From positions 3,212,132-3,276,131 of the forward strand of contig NZ_HG322951.1 in NCBI RefSeq assembly GCF_000455325.1: a stretch of 64,000 nucleotides of DNA, given 5' to 3'. Under the pieces are notes generated by a model, which was not told the origin of the DNA, did not search any database, and saw only the letters and a list, made by a program, of their open reading frames with translations. A program made the translations under genes and the position numbers. Shown one piece after another: positions 33,734 through 42,510 of this stretch. The DNA comes from Mycolicibacterium septicum DSM 44393. GTDB taxonomy: Bacteria > Actinomycetota > Actinomycetes > Mycobacteriales > Mycobacteriaceae. Position 1 is the stretch's first letter. The number at the start of each line of letters is the position of its first letter.

Positions 33734-34552
33734 CTAGGGGCGCCAGTCGCGGGCGCGCACCGAATCGTGTGTCGAGGTGGCGACGATCCGCTGGGCGCCG
33801 TCCCCGGACAACACGTAGGTCTGGGCGTCGGCGAGGTGGCGCGCGGCAATGCGCCGTGCACGTTCCGGATCGCCGGCTTCGATCGCGTCGGTCAACGCCA
33901 TGTGGGTCTTCAACACGGCCTTGCGTTCGGCGGTTTTCGGGTACTCGCCCGACGCCGCGCTCCGCTTGGCCCAGCGCCGCTCATGGCCGCTCCACAGCGC
34001 CTCGAGGCTGCCGACGACGGCCGTCACCGTCGAGTTGCCACAACCACGCACGATCGCGTCGTGAAACTGACGTCCCAGATCGGTGAAAGCCGTTCCCTCG
34101 TTGAGATTTTCCGACATGGCGGTGGTGAGTCGCCGTAGCTCGGGCACGATCGTTTCTGCCCGGTCGGACCGCTGTGCGGCCAGTGCGGCGCACGTGGGCT
34201 CCAGATCGCGCAGGGCCGCCCCGAGATCATCGAGCAGCACATGTTCGCTCTGTAGCACCAGACCGAGCATGTAGGCCGCGCTGGCCTTGGTGGGGGCGTG
34301 CACGATGGCGCCGCCCTGGTTGCCCCGCCGCACCGATACCAGGCCCTCGGTCTCCAGGATTCGCATCGCTTCTCGCAGGGACACGAGGCTGACATTGAAC
34401 CGCTCCACGAGGACGGCTTGCGGGGGAAGGAGATCACCATCCGCCAATTCGCCGTCCACGATCTGGCGGCGAAGTTCGTCGGCGACGGTTTCGGCGATCC
34501 GGGGAGATGTCAGTCGGCGACGGGTCTCTCGGCCTACACCAAGGGTTGTCAT
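33734..34552 (-). CDS. GntR-family (FadR-type) regulator
   Basis: A 272-residue regulator. The winged HTH is at about residues 15-80 (VADELRRQIVDGELADGDLLPPQAVLVERFNVSLVSLREAMRILETEGLV). The C-terminal all-helical FCD domain carries the metal-binding histidines (TDLGRQFHDAIVRG, KTHMALTDAIEAGD, AARHLADAQ). ATG at 34552 has AGGTGG before it. First gene of its operon and divergent from the Rieske oxygenase gene, with an ACAAA/TTTGT operator in between. Probably senses an acid or CoA ester of the pathway. Confidence 0.9.
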   Translation of the reverse strand: MTTLGVGRETRRRLTSPRIAETVADELRRQIVDGELADGDLLPPQAVLVERFNVSLVSLREAMRILETEGLVSVRRGNQGGAIVHAPTKASAAYMLGLVLQSEHVLLDDLGAALRDLEPTCAALAAQRSDRAETIVPELRRLTTAMSENLNEGTAFTDLGRQFHDAIVRGCGNSTVTAVVGSLEALWSGHERRWAKRSAASGEYPKTAERKAVLKTHMALTDAIEAGDPERARRIAARHLADAQTYVLSGDGAQRIVATSTHDSVRARDWRP

Positions 34553-34588
34553 GGGATGTCCACCTAATGGCCGTCCGGGAACTGCGTT

Positions 34589-34608
34589 ACAAAATCGGTC
34601 CAATTTGT
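34589..34608. promoter_or_regulatory. GntR operator candidate (ACAAAAT-N6-AATTTGT)
   Basis: A near-perfect inverted repeat in the 114-base gap between the divergent GntR and Rieske genes. The preceding GTTACAAA also occurs before the Baeyer-Villiger operon (41381-41388), which hints at shared control. Confidence 0.5.
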
Positions 34609-34666
34609 CTTTCATTGCTATGTTAGCATCATTGCCATCTTGGCCTCGGGATTGAGAGGTGGTGCG

Positions 34667-35662
34667 ATGCCGGCGGTGGCGCAACGCTTCCCGTTCGCGG
34701 ACTATCCCAAGGGCTGGTTTCAGGTTGCGTACAGCCGCGACATCGCGATGGGCGACGTTGCCTCGCTCCACTACTTCGGTAGTCGGTTGATCTGCTACCG
34801 GGGCGAATCCGGCGCCGTCCATGTGCTCGACGCGTACTGCCCTCACCTCGGTGCGGACATCGCGGTCGGAGGAACCGTGCGCGAGGACTGCGTGGTGTGT
34901 CCGTTCCACGGCTGGAAGTTCAACGGGCAGGGCGCGAACGTCGAGATCCCTTATACGCGGGCGCCCAACCGGATCGCGAAGTTACGGTCCTGGCCCACGG
35001 TCGAGCGCGCCGGCATCGTTTTCGTCTGGTACGCGCCCGATGGCACCGCGCCGGAGTGGGAATTGCCCGAGATTCCGGAAGCCGAGGATGCCGCTTTTGC
35101 GTTCCACGCGCCAGAGGCGGCGCGCTGGACGTTCCGGTCCCATCCTCAGGAAGTCTTCGAGAATACCGTTGACATAGCGCATTTCGCGACCGTGCACGGC
35201 GTTTCGGCGTTCGGTGCGCTCGATGTCGAGCACAACGGACATCAGTTCCGTGCGGTGGCCGAGATCAATTTCGAGACACCGCGGGGCCCGGTGTCCGGGG
35301 CGGTGGACTCAGAGCTGCACGGGATGGGCATCGACGTAGTGCGGCACCGCGGCCTGGGTAGGTCCTGCACGCTGCTGACGGTGACGCCGATCGACGGCGA
35401 ATACGTCGAGGCGCGGTACACGTTCTTTGTCGCACTCGACCCGGAGACCGGCGAAAAGACCCGCATGGGGCTGGGTTTCGCGCGCGATTTCTGCAGGCAG
35501 ATCGAACAGGACATCCCGATCTGGGAAGCCAAGATCTACCGGAACAGGCCCGCCCTCGCCCGGGGCGAGTCCGCGATCACCGAGTTCCGGCACTGGGCGG
35601 AACTGTCCTATGCCGAGCCGGTGGAGAGCACCGCGTGGTACGTGGTCGGGCCGAATGGTTGA
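34667..35662 (+). CDS. Rieske non-haem iron oxygenase, KshA-like
   Basis: A 331-residue oxygenase component. The Rieske cluster ligands are Cys58-x-His60 (AYCPHLG) and Cys78-x2-His81 (VCPFHGW). The mononuclear iron site is in NTVDIAHFATVHG (Asp169, His172, His177). The size and layout resemble KshA, the oxygenase of 3-ketosteroid 9-alpha-hydroxylase. A reductase partner is not in this window. GAGAGGTGG precedes the ATG at 34667. It probably hydroxylates or demethylates a cyclic substrate before the ALDH that follows 10 bases downstream. Confidence 0.9.
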   Translation: MPAVAQRFPFADYPKGWFQVAYSRDIAMGDVASLHYFGSRLICYRGESGAVHVLDAYCPHLGADIAVGGTVREDCVVCPFHGWKFNGQGANVEIPYTRAPNRIAKLRSWPTVERAGIVFVWYAPDGTAPEWELPEIPEAEDAAFAFHAPEAARWTFRSHPQEVFENTVDIAHFATVHGVSAFGALDVEHNGHQFRAVAEINFETPRGPVSGAVDSELHGMGIDVVRHRGLGRSCTLLTVTPIDGEYVEARYTFFVALDPETGEKTRMGLGFARDFCRQIEQDIPIWEAKIYRNRPALARGESAITEFRHWAELSYAEPVESTAWYVVGPNG

Positions 35663-35672
35663 AAGGCGACTC

Positions 35673-37127
35673 ATGAAGATTCCGTCATACGAGCAGCTGT
35701 TCATCGGTGGACGCTGGCAGGACCCAACCGGCGCCGGTCGCATCGATGTCGTGTCCCCGCACACCGAAGAAGTCATCGCGCACGCCGCGGCAGGGTCGGC
35801 TGAAGATGTCGACGCGGCGGTCCGGGCCGCGCGCCTGGCGTTCGACCAGGGGCCATGGCCGCACCTCAGTCACGCCGAGCGGATCGCGGCTGTGGAGAGA
35901 TTCGCCGCCGTGTACGCCACGCACATCGACGACATGGCCGACCTGATCACCGCCGAGATGGGTTCGCCCGCCAGTTTCAGCCGGCTGGGTCAGGCCGCCG
36001 GAGCGGCTTCGATGATGCACCTCGCGGTTCAGGCGGCGAACGCGTTTCCGTGGGAAGAGCGCCGTGACGGCGTCTTCGGCGAGGTGCATCTACGCAGGCA
36101 GCCAGTCGGCACAGTGGGCATCATCATTCCCTGGAACGTGCCGCAGAACCTGTTGATGCCCAAGCTCATTCCCGCACTCATCGCCGGATGCACGGTGGTG
36201 GTCAAGCCCGCACCGGAGACGCCACTGGATTCACTGTGGGTGGCCGAGATGATCGAGCATATCGGCCTGCCAGAGGGGGTGGTATCGGTGGTGCCCGGTG
36301 GCCGCGAGGTGGGCGAGGCACTGGTGCGCCATCCCGGCGTCGACAAGATCGCGTTCACCGGCAGCTCTGCCACCGGGCGTCACATCGCCTCCCTGTGCGG
36401 TGAGCAGCTCAAGCGCTACAGCCTGGAACTCGGCGGCAAGTCGGCCGCCATCGTCCTCGATGACGCGCACATCGGCAAGACGGTGGCCGGCCTCAAGATG
36501 GCCGGCCTGATGAACAACGGCCAAGCGTGTGTGGCCCAGACCCGCATCCTGGTCAGCGAGCGCAGGCACGACGAGTTCGTCGATGCGCTCGCCGAGATGA
36601 TGTCGGGCCTGGTCATCGGCGATCCCGCCGACCCGGCCACCGATATCGGGCCGCTGGTTTCCCGACGCCAGCAGCTCCGGGTCCAGGACTACATCCGTGC
36701 CGGTGCCGCCGAGGGAGCCAAAATGGTGCTCGGTGGCGATGATTCGCCCATGGATCGCGGTTGGTATGTACGACCGACGCTGTTCGCCGACGCCGCCAAC
36801 GACATGACGATCGCGCGCGAGGAGATCTTCGGTCCGGTGCTGACCGTAATCAAGTACACCGACGAACGCGACGCCATCCGGATCGCCAACGACAGCGACT
36901 ACGGCTTGGCCGGTTCGGTGTGGACCAAGGACGTCGCGCACGGCTTGGAAGTTTCGGGCCAGGTCCGTACCGGCACCTACGGCATCAACATGTACATGCT
37001 CGACATCTCAGCCCCCTTCGGCGGATTCAAGCAGTCCGGTATCGGACGCGAGTTCGCCGGGGAAGGTCTGGCCGAGTACACCGAGCTGCAGTCGGTGGTC
37101 AGCGCGGGGAGGCTGCCCGACCGCTAA
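35673..37127 (+). CDS. aldehyde dehydrogenase
   Basis: A 484-residue NAD(P)-dependent aldehyde dehydrogenase. Glu252 in LELGGKSAA and Cys286 in NGQACVAQT are the catalytic pair. The cofactor part is FTGSSATGR and the end PFGGFKQSGIGRE. ATG at 35673 follows GAAAGGCGAC; the frame is open upstream inside the Rieske gene, but that part is not homologous. Its last four bases overlap the stop of the converging amidohydrolase gene. Confidence 0.93.
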   Translation: MKIPSYEQLFIGGRWQDPTGAGRIDVVSPHTEEVIAHAAAGSAEDVDAAVRAARLAFDQGPWPHLSHAERIAAVERFAAVYATHIDDMADLITAEMGSPASFSRLGQAAGAASMMHLAVQAANAFPWEERRDGVFGEVHLRRQPVGTVGIIIPWNVPQNLLMPKLIPALIAGCTVVVKPAPETPLDSLWVAEMIEHIGLPEGVVSVVPGGREVGEALVRHPGVDKIAFTGSSATGRHIASLCGEQLKRYSLELGGKSAAIVLDDAHIGKTVAGLKMAGLMNNGQACVAQTRILVSERRHDEFVDALAEMMSGLVIGDPADPATDIGPLVSRRQQLRVQDYIRAGAAEGAKMVLGGDDSPMDRGWYVRPTLFADAANDMTIAREEIFGPVLTVIKYTDERDAIRIANDSDYGLAGSVWTKDVAHGLEVSGQVRTGTYGINMYMLDISAPFGGFKQSGIGREFAGEGLAEYTELQSVVSAGRLPDR

Positions 37128-38002
37128 CAGCGATAGACGCGTTCGGCGTTGGCGGCGAAGAGCTTGTCGCGGGCGTCGGGGTCGACGCCCGCGACAACAC
37201 TTGAGTACGACGAGAACAACTCGTCGAGAGTCCCGTGGATCCCGTCGACCGGGAAGTTGCTCGCGAACATGCATCGGTCGACCCCGAAGGCGTCGATGGC
37301 GTACTCGAGCCACGGGGCCAGCGCATCGGCCGCCATCGAACCCATGGGACCGGCCAGGCCGGAGAGCTTGCACAGCACGTTGTCGCCCAGGCCGCCGAGG
37401 GCTTTGATCCCCTCGGTCCAGAGAGCTCGCTCTTCGTCGGATCCGTTGCGCGGCCACCCGGTGTGCTCGATGACCACGACCAGGGAATCGTGGTTCTCCA
37501 TCCTGCGGGCCGTGGCCAACAGCTGATCAGGATGGATCATCGCCTCCACCAAGAGATCTCGCTCTTGCAATGCGTCGAGCACCTCGTCACCGGGAAGCGG
37601 TCCCTCGCTCGCGCCCATCGGGCGGACCCCCCGAAACCGGCGCGCGGTCAGCTGCCGGTCCAGTGCGGCCACGGTCTCGGCCACCGAGTCGGTGGGCGGC
37701 AAGCCGCCGATGATCGCAGCGGGGTGACCGTCGATGTCTGCTCGCCGGTCGAGTTCGAGTGCCTCGTCGATCGAGTTCCACCCGGTGGCGGCGGCGACGT
37801 TGACGAACTTCTCGACGTTCCACCCGGCGGCCTCGGTGAAGTAGGTGGGCGCATCGAAGCGACGCGACATCCTCGACACGTCACCCATGTCCAGCTCCTG
37901 TCGCCCCGACAGATACGGGTACCAATCGGTGCGGGCCGGATCCCACAGGTGCACGTGGGCGTCGACGATCCGGGCCGGCTTTTCCATCGGCGACGTGGTC
38001 AT
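37124..38002 (-). CDS. amidohydrolase-2 family (TIM-barrel metal hydrolase)
   Basis: A 292-residue amidohydrolase-fold protein. The metal motif near the N-terminus is IVDAHVHLWDP. Later come LVVVIEHTGWP and the final CMFASNFPVDG, where the family's catalytic Asp of the FGSDxP block is replaced by Asn. Related enzymes hydrolyse lactones (such as 2-pyrone-4,6-dicarboxylate) or decarboxylate. A lactonase would suit a Baeyer-Villiger operon. ATG at 38002 overlaps the stop of the SDR gene (ATGA). Confidence 0.85.
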   Translation of the reverse strand: MTTSPMEKPARIVDAHVHLWDPARTDWYPYLSGRQELDMGDVSRMSRRFDAPTYFTEAAGWNVEKFVNVAAATGWNSIDEALELDRRADIDGHPAAIIGGLPPTDSVAETVAALDRQLTARRFRGVRPMGASEGPLPGDEVLDALQERDLLVEAMIHPDQLLATARRMENHDSLVVVIEHTGWPRNGSDEERALWTEGIKALGGLGDNVLCKLSGLAGPMGSMAADALAPWLEYAIDAFGVDRCMFASNFPVDGIHGTLDELFSSYSSVVAGVDPDARDKLFAANAERVYRC

Positions 38003-39567
38003 CGTGGCTGCACTGCCTCTCGGAGCGTGTCGTCGAACCAGGGGGGCACGGCGGGGCCGCCGAAGCTGATGGCACTGATGGGCCGCGGGTGGCTTCGGAG
38101 GCCGAACCAGCCCGCACCCGAGACCAATTCGGCGCCGGCCAGCCCGGCGGCCGCTCGGCTGCACGCCAGGTGGGCGCCGAGCTCGGCGGCATCGTCTGCG
38201 CCACCGGCCTCCACGCTGACGGCGAAGGGCAGGACCAGCTCGCCGGTGGCCGTCCGGCCGGCTCGCGCCAGTTGTGCGGAGGCCTGAGCGCGACTGCGGC
38301 CGCCGGCCGTGGTGGCGTCGGTGAGGGTCACCAGCCGGATGGGGCGACCCGCCGCTGTTGCCACATCGGCCACGGCACGGGACCACCGGGCGTCGGCCTG
38401 GATCTGTCCGACGAGTCCGTCGTGCTCGTCGAGCACGCGCTCCCAACCCGTGGTCGCACCGGTCGCGCCCGGTGTGCCCGCCCTGGCAACGATCACGGCA
38501 TCAAGCGCGTCGACGTCTGCCAGTGATGCGGGGTCGTCGATCACCCGGCACGCCACGCCCCACGCCTTGAGAGCCCCGGACACGGCTTCCGCGACCTCGG
38601 GATGGTCGGCGACAACCGCACAAGAACGCGTCGCGGTGGTCGAGGGATCGCCGTCGTCGGGCTCGTCGAACACTGCGCCGAAGCGGGCGTTGCTGCCGCC
38701 CCCGCTCGCCTGGTTGGCCTCCGCAGGGGCCAGTGCCACGGTGGTCGCGGCTTCCAGCAGCCGAGTGTCGTTGCGCACCGCTTCGATCAGCCGGGGCTCG
38801 TCGATCACTGCCACCTCGGATCCGGCGGTGAAGATCACCTGACCCCGGCATGCGGCAAACTCGTCGCTCACGAGGTGGGCACCGAGCGGCCCGAGGTGTT
38901 CGGGCTGAGGCATCGAGCTCAGTGACAGCCCACCCGTGGATTGCGTGCGGCCCAGCGCTGCGGCCACCATGCGGGTGGCGGCGATCGGCGAGATGGCGTT
39001 GACCACAACACCATCGGGAGCGTGCCGGCCCAGCTGCCAGGTCAGTGCGGCGACGGCGCGCTTGGCGCAGCCGTAGGCACCCGCGTCGGCCGACCGCCAG
39101 CCCGATCCGGAAGTGACACCGAGGATGTGACCTCGGCCGGCCGCCGCCATCAGCGGCAGGGCGGCGCGCAGGACGTTGCGATAGCCGTCGAGGTGTACCG
39201 AGAGCACGCCGAACCAGTCGTCGTCACTGCCGGTGGCGAATCCGGTAGGACGGCTGATGCCGGCCACATTGACCACGGCGTCCAGCCCGCCGAACTCATC
39301 GGCCAGCTCACCGAACAACTGGCGCAAACCCGATTCATCGGTGACCGACACCCCGGACGCACGTGCGGCTCCGCCTGCGGAGACGATGCGACCGGCCGTG
39401 GTCTCTGTGTCTTTCTCGGGCCGGGGGAGTTGCTCGGAACCGTCGACGGACACCAGCGGGTCCACGGTGACGACAAAAGCGCCGGTACGAGAGATCGATT
39501 CAGCGATCGCGGCGCCGATTCCGCCGCCGCCCCCGGTCACGACGGCCACCCGCTGTCGCCCCGTCAT
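37999..39567 (-). CDS. tandem SDR: active N-half, degenerate C-half
   Basis: A 522-residue protein, twice the usual SDR length. The first half is a normal SDR: VVTGGGGGIGAA, NVAGISRP, catalytic GVTSGSGW and YGCAKRAV. The second half (about 290-522) shows a weak Rossmann-like pattern (CAVVADHPEVAEAVSGAL, DAVIVARAG, RLVTLTD) without the glycine loop or the YxxxK pair, joined by a Ser/Gly/Asp-rich linker. Similar double SDRs exist among bacterial polyaromatic and fatty-acyl enzymes. It overlaps both neighbours by ATGA and is the middle gene of the Baeyer-Villiger operon. Confidence 0.8.
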   Translation of the reverse strand: MTGRQRVAVVTGGGGGIGAAIAESISRTGAFVVTVDPLVSVDGSEQLPRPEKDTETTAGRIVSAGGAARASGVSVTDESGLRQLFGELADEFGGLDAVVNVAGISRPTGFATGSDDDWFGVLSVHLDGYRNVLRAALPLMAAAGRGHILGVTSGSGWRSADAGAYGCAKRAVAALTWQLGRHAPDGVVVNAISPIAATRMVAAALGRTQSTGGLSLSSMPQPEHLGPLGAHLVSDEFAACRGQVIFTAGSEVAVIDEPRLIEAVRNDTRLLEAATTVALAPAEANQASGGGSNARFGAVFDEPDDGDPSTTATRSCAVVADHPEVAEAVSGALKAWGVACRVIDDPASLADVDALDAVIVARAGTPGATGATTGWERVLDEHDGLVGQIQADARWSRAVADVATAAGRPIRLVTLTDATTAGGRSRAQASAQLARAGRTATGELVLPFAVSVEAGGADDAAELGAHLACSRAAAGLAGAELVSGAGWFGLRSHPRPISAISFGGPAVPPWFDDTLREAVQPR

Positions 39568-41348
39568 GCCAGGTCCAGGCCGTCGAATTCGCCTGCCGCA
39601 AGCCATGTTTCGAGAAGTTCGCGGTAGGCGAAGAAGTCGCCGAATCCGCGACCGTAATTGGTGTCGCGCGGCCTGATGGCGCCGGGGTCGCCCTCATTGT
39701 TGAGGCGCGACGGCGTACACGCCGACATCACGCCGCTGGGATCGACGTAGGTGTCCACGATCTGCTGTATCCAGTTCGCCTCGGCGTCTGCGCTCACGTC
39801 GAACACCTCGACGCCCTGCTTCCCGAGCAATTCCACGGTGCCGGCGACGAACTCGGCCCCGAACACGGCCAGCTGGGTGTAGTTGACCGTGACCACGGAC
39901 TGCTGGCCCGGTGCCGGCATGACGAACATGTTCGGGAATCCGCGGCTCATCATTCCGTACAGGCTCGCGGCCCCGTCGGCCCACTTCTCGGCGAGCGAGA
40001 TGCCGTCCCGACCGACGATGTCGTGGCCGATACGCCGGGGGAGCGGCGTGACCTCGGCCTCGAATCCCGTGCCGTAGATGATGCCGTCGACGTCGTACTG
40101 GTGTCCTCCGACGACCGGGCCGCGCTCGGTGATCCGCTCGATGCCGGCAGGACAGTCGATCAAGGTCACGTTGTCGCGGTTGTACGCGTCGAAGTACTCG
40201 TCGTGGAAGCAGGGTCGCTTGCAGAGGTAGCGGTAGTACGGCTTGAGTGCGGCCGCGACGTCAGGCTTCTTGACGAGCCCGTCGATGCGTTGGCGGTGCT
40301 CCTCCATGATCGCGAAGTCGAGCTGTTCTGCGGTCCGCATGAACTCTTCGGCGCTCATTCCCTTGCGCCGGGGCGGATTCTGGACGGCGGCGTAGTGATG
40401 GGTCCATCCGTCGTCGGTGAGGTCGGCCTCGACTGGCCGGCCGAGCATGATCGACTGGAAATTGTCCATCCGGGCTTTCTGCCAGCCCGGCTTCAGATCC
40501 GCTGCGAACGAGGGATCGGTGGGGCGGTTGCCGCGTACCCCGATCGCCGACGGGGTGCGCTGGAACACGTAGACGTGCTTGGCCGCCTCGGCCAGCGGTG
40601 GCAGGCACTGGAGCCCGCTTGCTCCCGTCCCGATCAGGGCGATGACCTTGTCGCCGAGATCGGTGAGCGCTTCGCCGGGCCGGCCCCCGGTGAAGCCGTA
40701 GTCCCATCGCGCGGTGTGGAACGCACGGCCGGCGAAGTCGTCCATCCCCGGGATGGCCGGCAATTTCATGAGATTGAGGATTCCGACGGCCAGTACGTAG
40801 AAGCGGCAAGATAATTCGTCGCCCCGATTGGTGTGGACCTTCCAGCGACCGTCTTCGTCGTCCCACACGGTTTCCGTGACACCGGTGTGGAACAGGGCGT
40901 CGGGGATCAAGTCGAAACGGTCTGCGATCGCCTGCAGATGCAGGCGTATTTCCTCGCCGAAGGCGTAGCGCCTGCTGGGGATGTAGTCGAGTTCCTCGAG
41001 CATGGGCAGGTATTGATACGACTCGACGTCGCACATCACCCCTGGATACCGATTCCAGTACCAGGTGCCCCCGACGCCCCCGGCCTCGTCGACGATCCTG
41101 ATGCGCTCGACGCCCGCCTTGCGCAGATGCGTCCCCGCAAGGATTCCGGCGATACCACCGCCGACGATGACCACGTCGGGGTCGTCGATGATCGGCTCAC
41201 GCTCGGTGTACGGGGTGAAGGGATCGGCCCGGTAGCCGGCCGCGTGCTCATCTCCGGCCAGATCGCGGATGGCCGTGCGGCCGGGAACGAGGCGCTTGTC
41301 GCGCTCCGCGAGGTACTTCGCATGCACGACGTCGGGGTCGAAGGCCAT
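39564..41348 (-). CDS. Baeyer-Villiger-type flavin monooxygenase
   Basis: A 594-residue FAD/NADPH monooxygenase of the cyclohexanone/steroid monooxygenase class, which inserts oxygen next to a ketone to make an ester or lactone. The FAD motif is VVIVGGGIAGIL (residues 59-70), followed by GGVGGTWYWNRYPGVMCD, typical of the class. The Baeyer-Villiger fingerprint FAGRAFHTARWD is at residues 205-216. The second nucleotide motif is IALIGTGASGLQ. GGGAG lies before the ATG. First gene of the operon with a tandem SDR and an amidohydrolase. Confidence 0.93.
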   Translation of the reverse strand: MAFDPDVVHAKYLAERDKRLVPGRTAIRDLAGDEHAAGYRADPFTPYTEREPIIDDPDVVIVGGGIAGILAGTHLRKAGVERIRIVDEAGGVGGTWYWNRYPGVMCDVESYQYLPMLEELDYIPSRRYAFGEEIRLHLQAIADRFDLIPDALFHTGVTETVWDDEDGRWKVHTNRGDELSCRFYVLAVGILNLMKLPAIPGMDDFAGRAFHTARWDYGFTGGRPGEALTDLGDKVIALIGTGASGLQCLPPLAEAAKHVYVFQRTPSAIGVRGNRPTDPSFAADLKPGWQKARMDNFQSIMLGRPVEADLTDDGWTHHYAAVQNPPRRKGMSAEEFMRTAEQLDFAIMEEHRQRIDGLVKKPDVAAALKPYYRYLCKRPCFHDEYFDAYNRDNVTLIDCPAGIERITERGPVVGGHQYDVDGIIYGTGFEAEVTPLPRRIGHDIVGRDGISLAEKWADGAASLYGMMSRGFPNMFVMPAPGQQSVVTVNYTQLAVFGAEFVAGTVELLGKQGVEVFDVSADAEANWIQQIVDTYVDPSGVMSACTPSRLNNEGDPGAIRPRDTNYGRGFGDFFAYRELLETWLAAGEFDGLDLA

Positions 41349-41764
41349 GTGGTCTCCCTTTCGGCAGCAATTCTGCCTATGTTACAAACTATGTGACGAA
41401 TGTAAAACGATATGCCGATCCGATGATGTTGGGGCCGGAATTCGCGGTTGCGTCACCCGGGCTCGTGCTGCCGATGGGCCGATGCGCAGGATTGCCACGC
41501 TCGCCGTTGACATGATGGTTAATCCGTTGGCCAACAGCATTATCAAGGCTTCGCGTGAAGTGTCGACCACCTAAGGCCCATTGCCTGCGGCCACTGAGTG
41601 AGGCCCGTTGGTGCGGGGTTCGGGTAGAAAGACGTCGTTGTTACATGTGGTATTGCCAGTGTTAGGTGTACCGGACCGCGGCAGGTAGGACGGATCCGTA
41701 CAAGCCATCGCGGCTCGCCCGGGCCAGGCTGTTTTCAGGCAGCCATCGAGGTGAGGGACGGAAT
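41349..41764. other. 416-base intergenic region, promoter area of two divergent units
   Basis: No convincing gene. Near the Baeyer-Villiger start is an AT-rich stretch GTTACAAAC...TGTAAAAC (41381-41408) with TTACA/TGTAA half-sites 14 bases apart, which shares GTTACAAA with the GntR operator at 34589. The rest (41410-41764) is ordinary composition leading to the GDSL gene, with a GAGGTGAGGGAC ribosome site at its end. Confidence 0.5.
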
Positions 41765-42502
41765 ATGACCAACCGGATTCGCGTCGTGTGCGCGGGCGAC
41801 AGCATCACCCGGGGGCGGCTGAGCGCCGACTACATCGCGATGCTGCGGCAACGGCCGGTCGGTGAGCGGGCGGAGTTCGTCCGGGCCGGGGTCGACGGGG
41901 ATCTCGCGCACAACCTGTTGCAGCGGCTGGACGCGGTGATCGCGGCCGCCCCGGATGTCGTGACGGTGCTGATCGGGACCAACGACGCGCGGGCCGGGAT
42001 CTCCGCGGAGGCGGCTCGGCGGGCGGTGCGCCGCAAGAACCTGCCGGTGTATCCGAGCATCGACACCTACCGCGATGACCTCGACATGATCGTGACCCGC
42101 CTGCGTGCGGAGACCCGAGCCGACATCGCCCTGGCCTCGCTGCCGGTGCTTGGCCAGGATCTGCGCGCCGCACCGGCGCGGGCCGCCGCCGAGTACAGCG
42201 AGGTCATCCGGACGACAGCCGCCGCGCACCGCGTCGCGTATCTGCCGCTGAATGAACGGCAGACGGGATATCTGGTGGGCCGAAAATCCGGTCCGGCAGT
42301 CGAATTCGACTCCGGAATGGGTCTTGTGTACCGGTCGGCGATGCGGCACTTTCTGCTCGGCGACTCCTATCAGCGGATCGCGGCGTCGCGGGGCCTGATA
42401 CTCACCACCGATCACGTGCATCAGAATCCACACGGGGCGATGGTGATCGCCGATGTGATCGAGGAACACGTGGACATGGTTGCGTCGCTGCCGCCGCGGT
42501 AA
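41765..42502 (+). CDS. SGNH/GDSL-family hydrolase
   Basis: A 245-residue esterase/lipase-type hydrolase. Block I is VCAGDSITRG, with Ser as nucleophile. The Gly block is RAGVDGDLAHN, block III is VLIGTNDARAG, and the Asp/His pair is TTDHVHQNPHG. No signal peptide, so probably cytosolic. ATG at 41765 is preceded by GAGGGAC. The AraC regulator gene follows 8 bases later. Confidence 0.88.
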   Translation: MTNRIRVVCAGDSITRGRLSADYIAMLRQRPVGERAEFVRAGVDGDLAHNLLQRLDAVIAAAPDVVTVLIGTNDARAGISAEAARRAVRRKNLPVYPSIDTYRDDLDMIVTRLRAETRADIALASLPVLGQDLRAAPARAAAEYSEVIRTTAAAHRVAYLPLNERQTGYLVGRKSGPAVEFDSGMGLVYRSAMRHFLLGDSYQRIAASRGLILTTDHVHQNPHGAMVIADVIEEHVDMVASLPPR

Positions 42503-42510
42503 TCTGCGGT

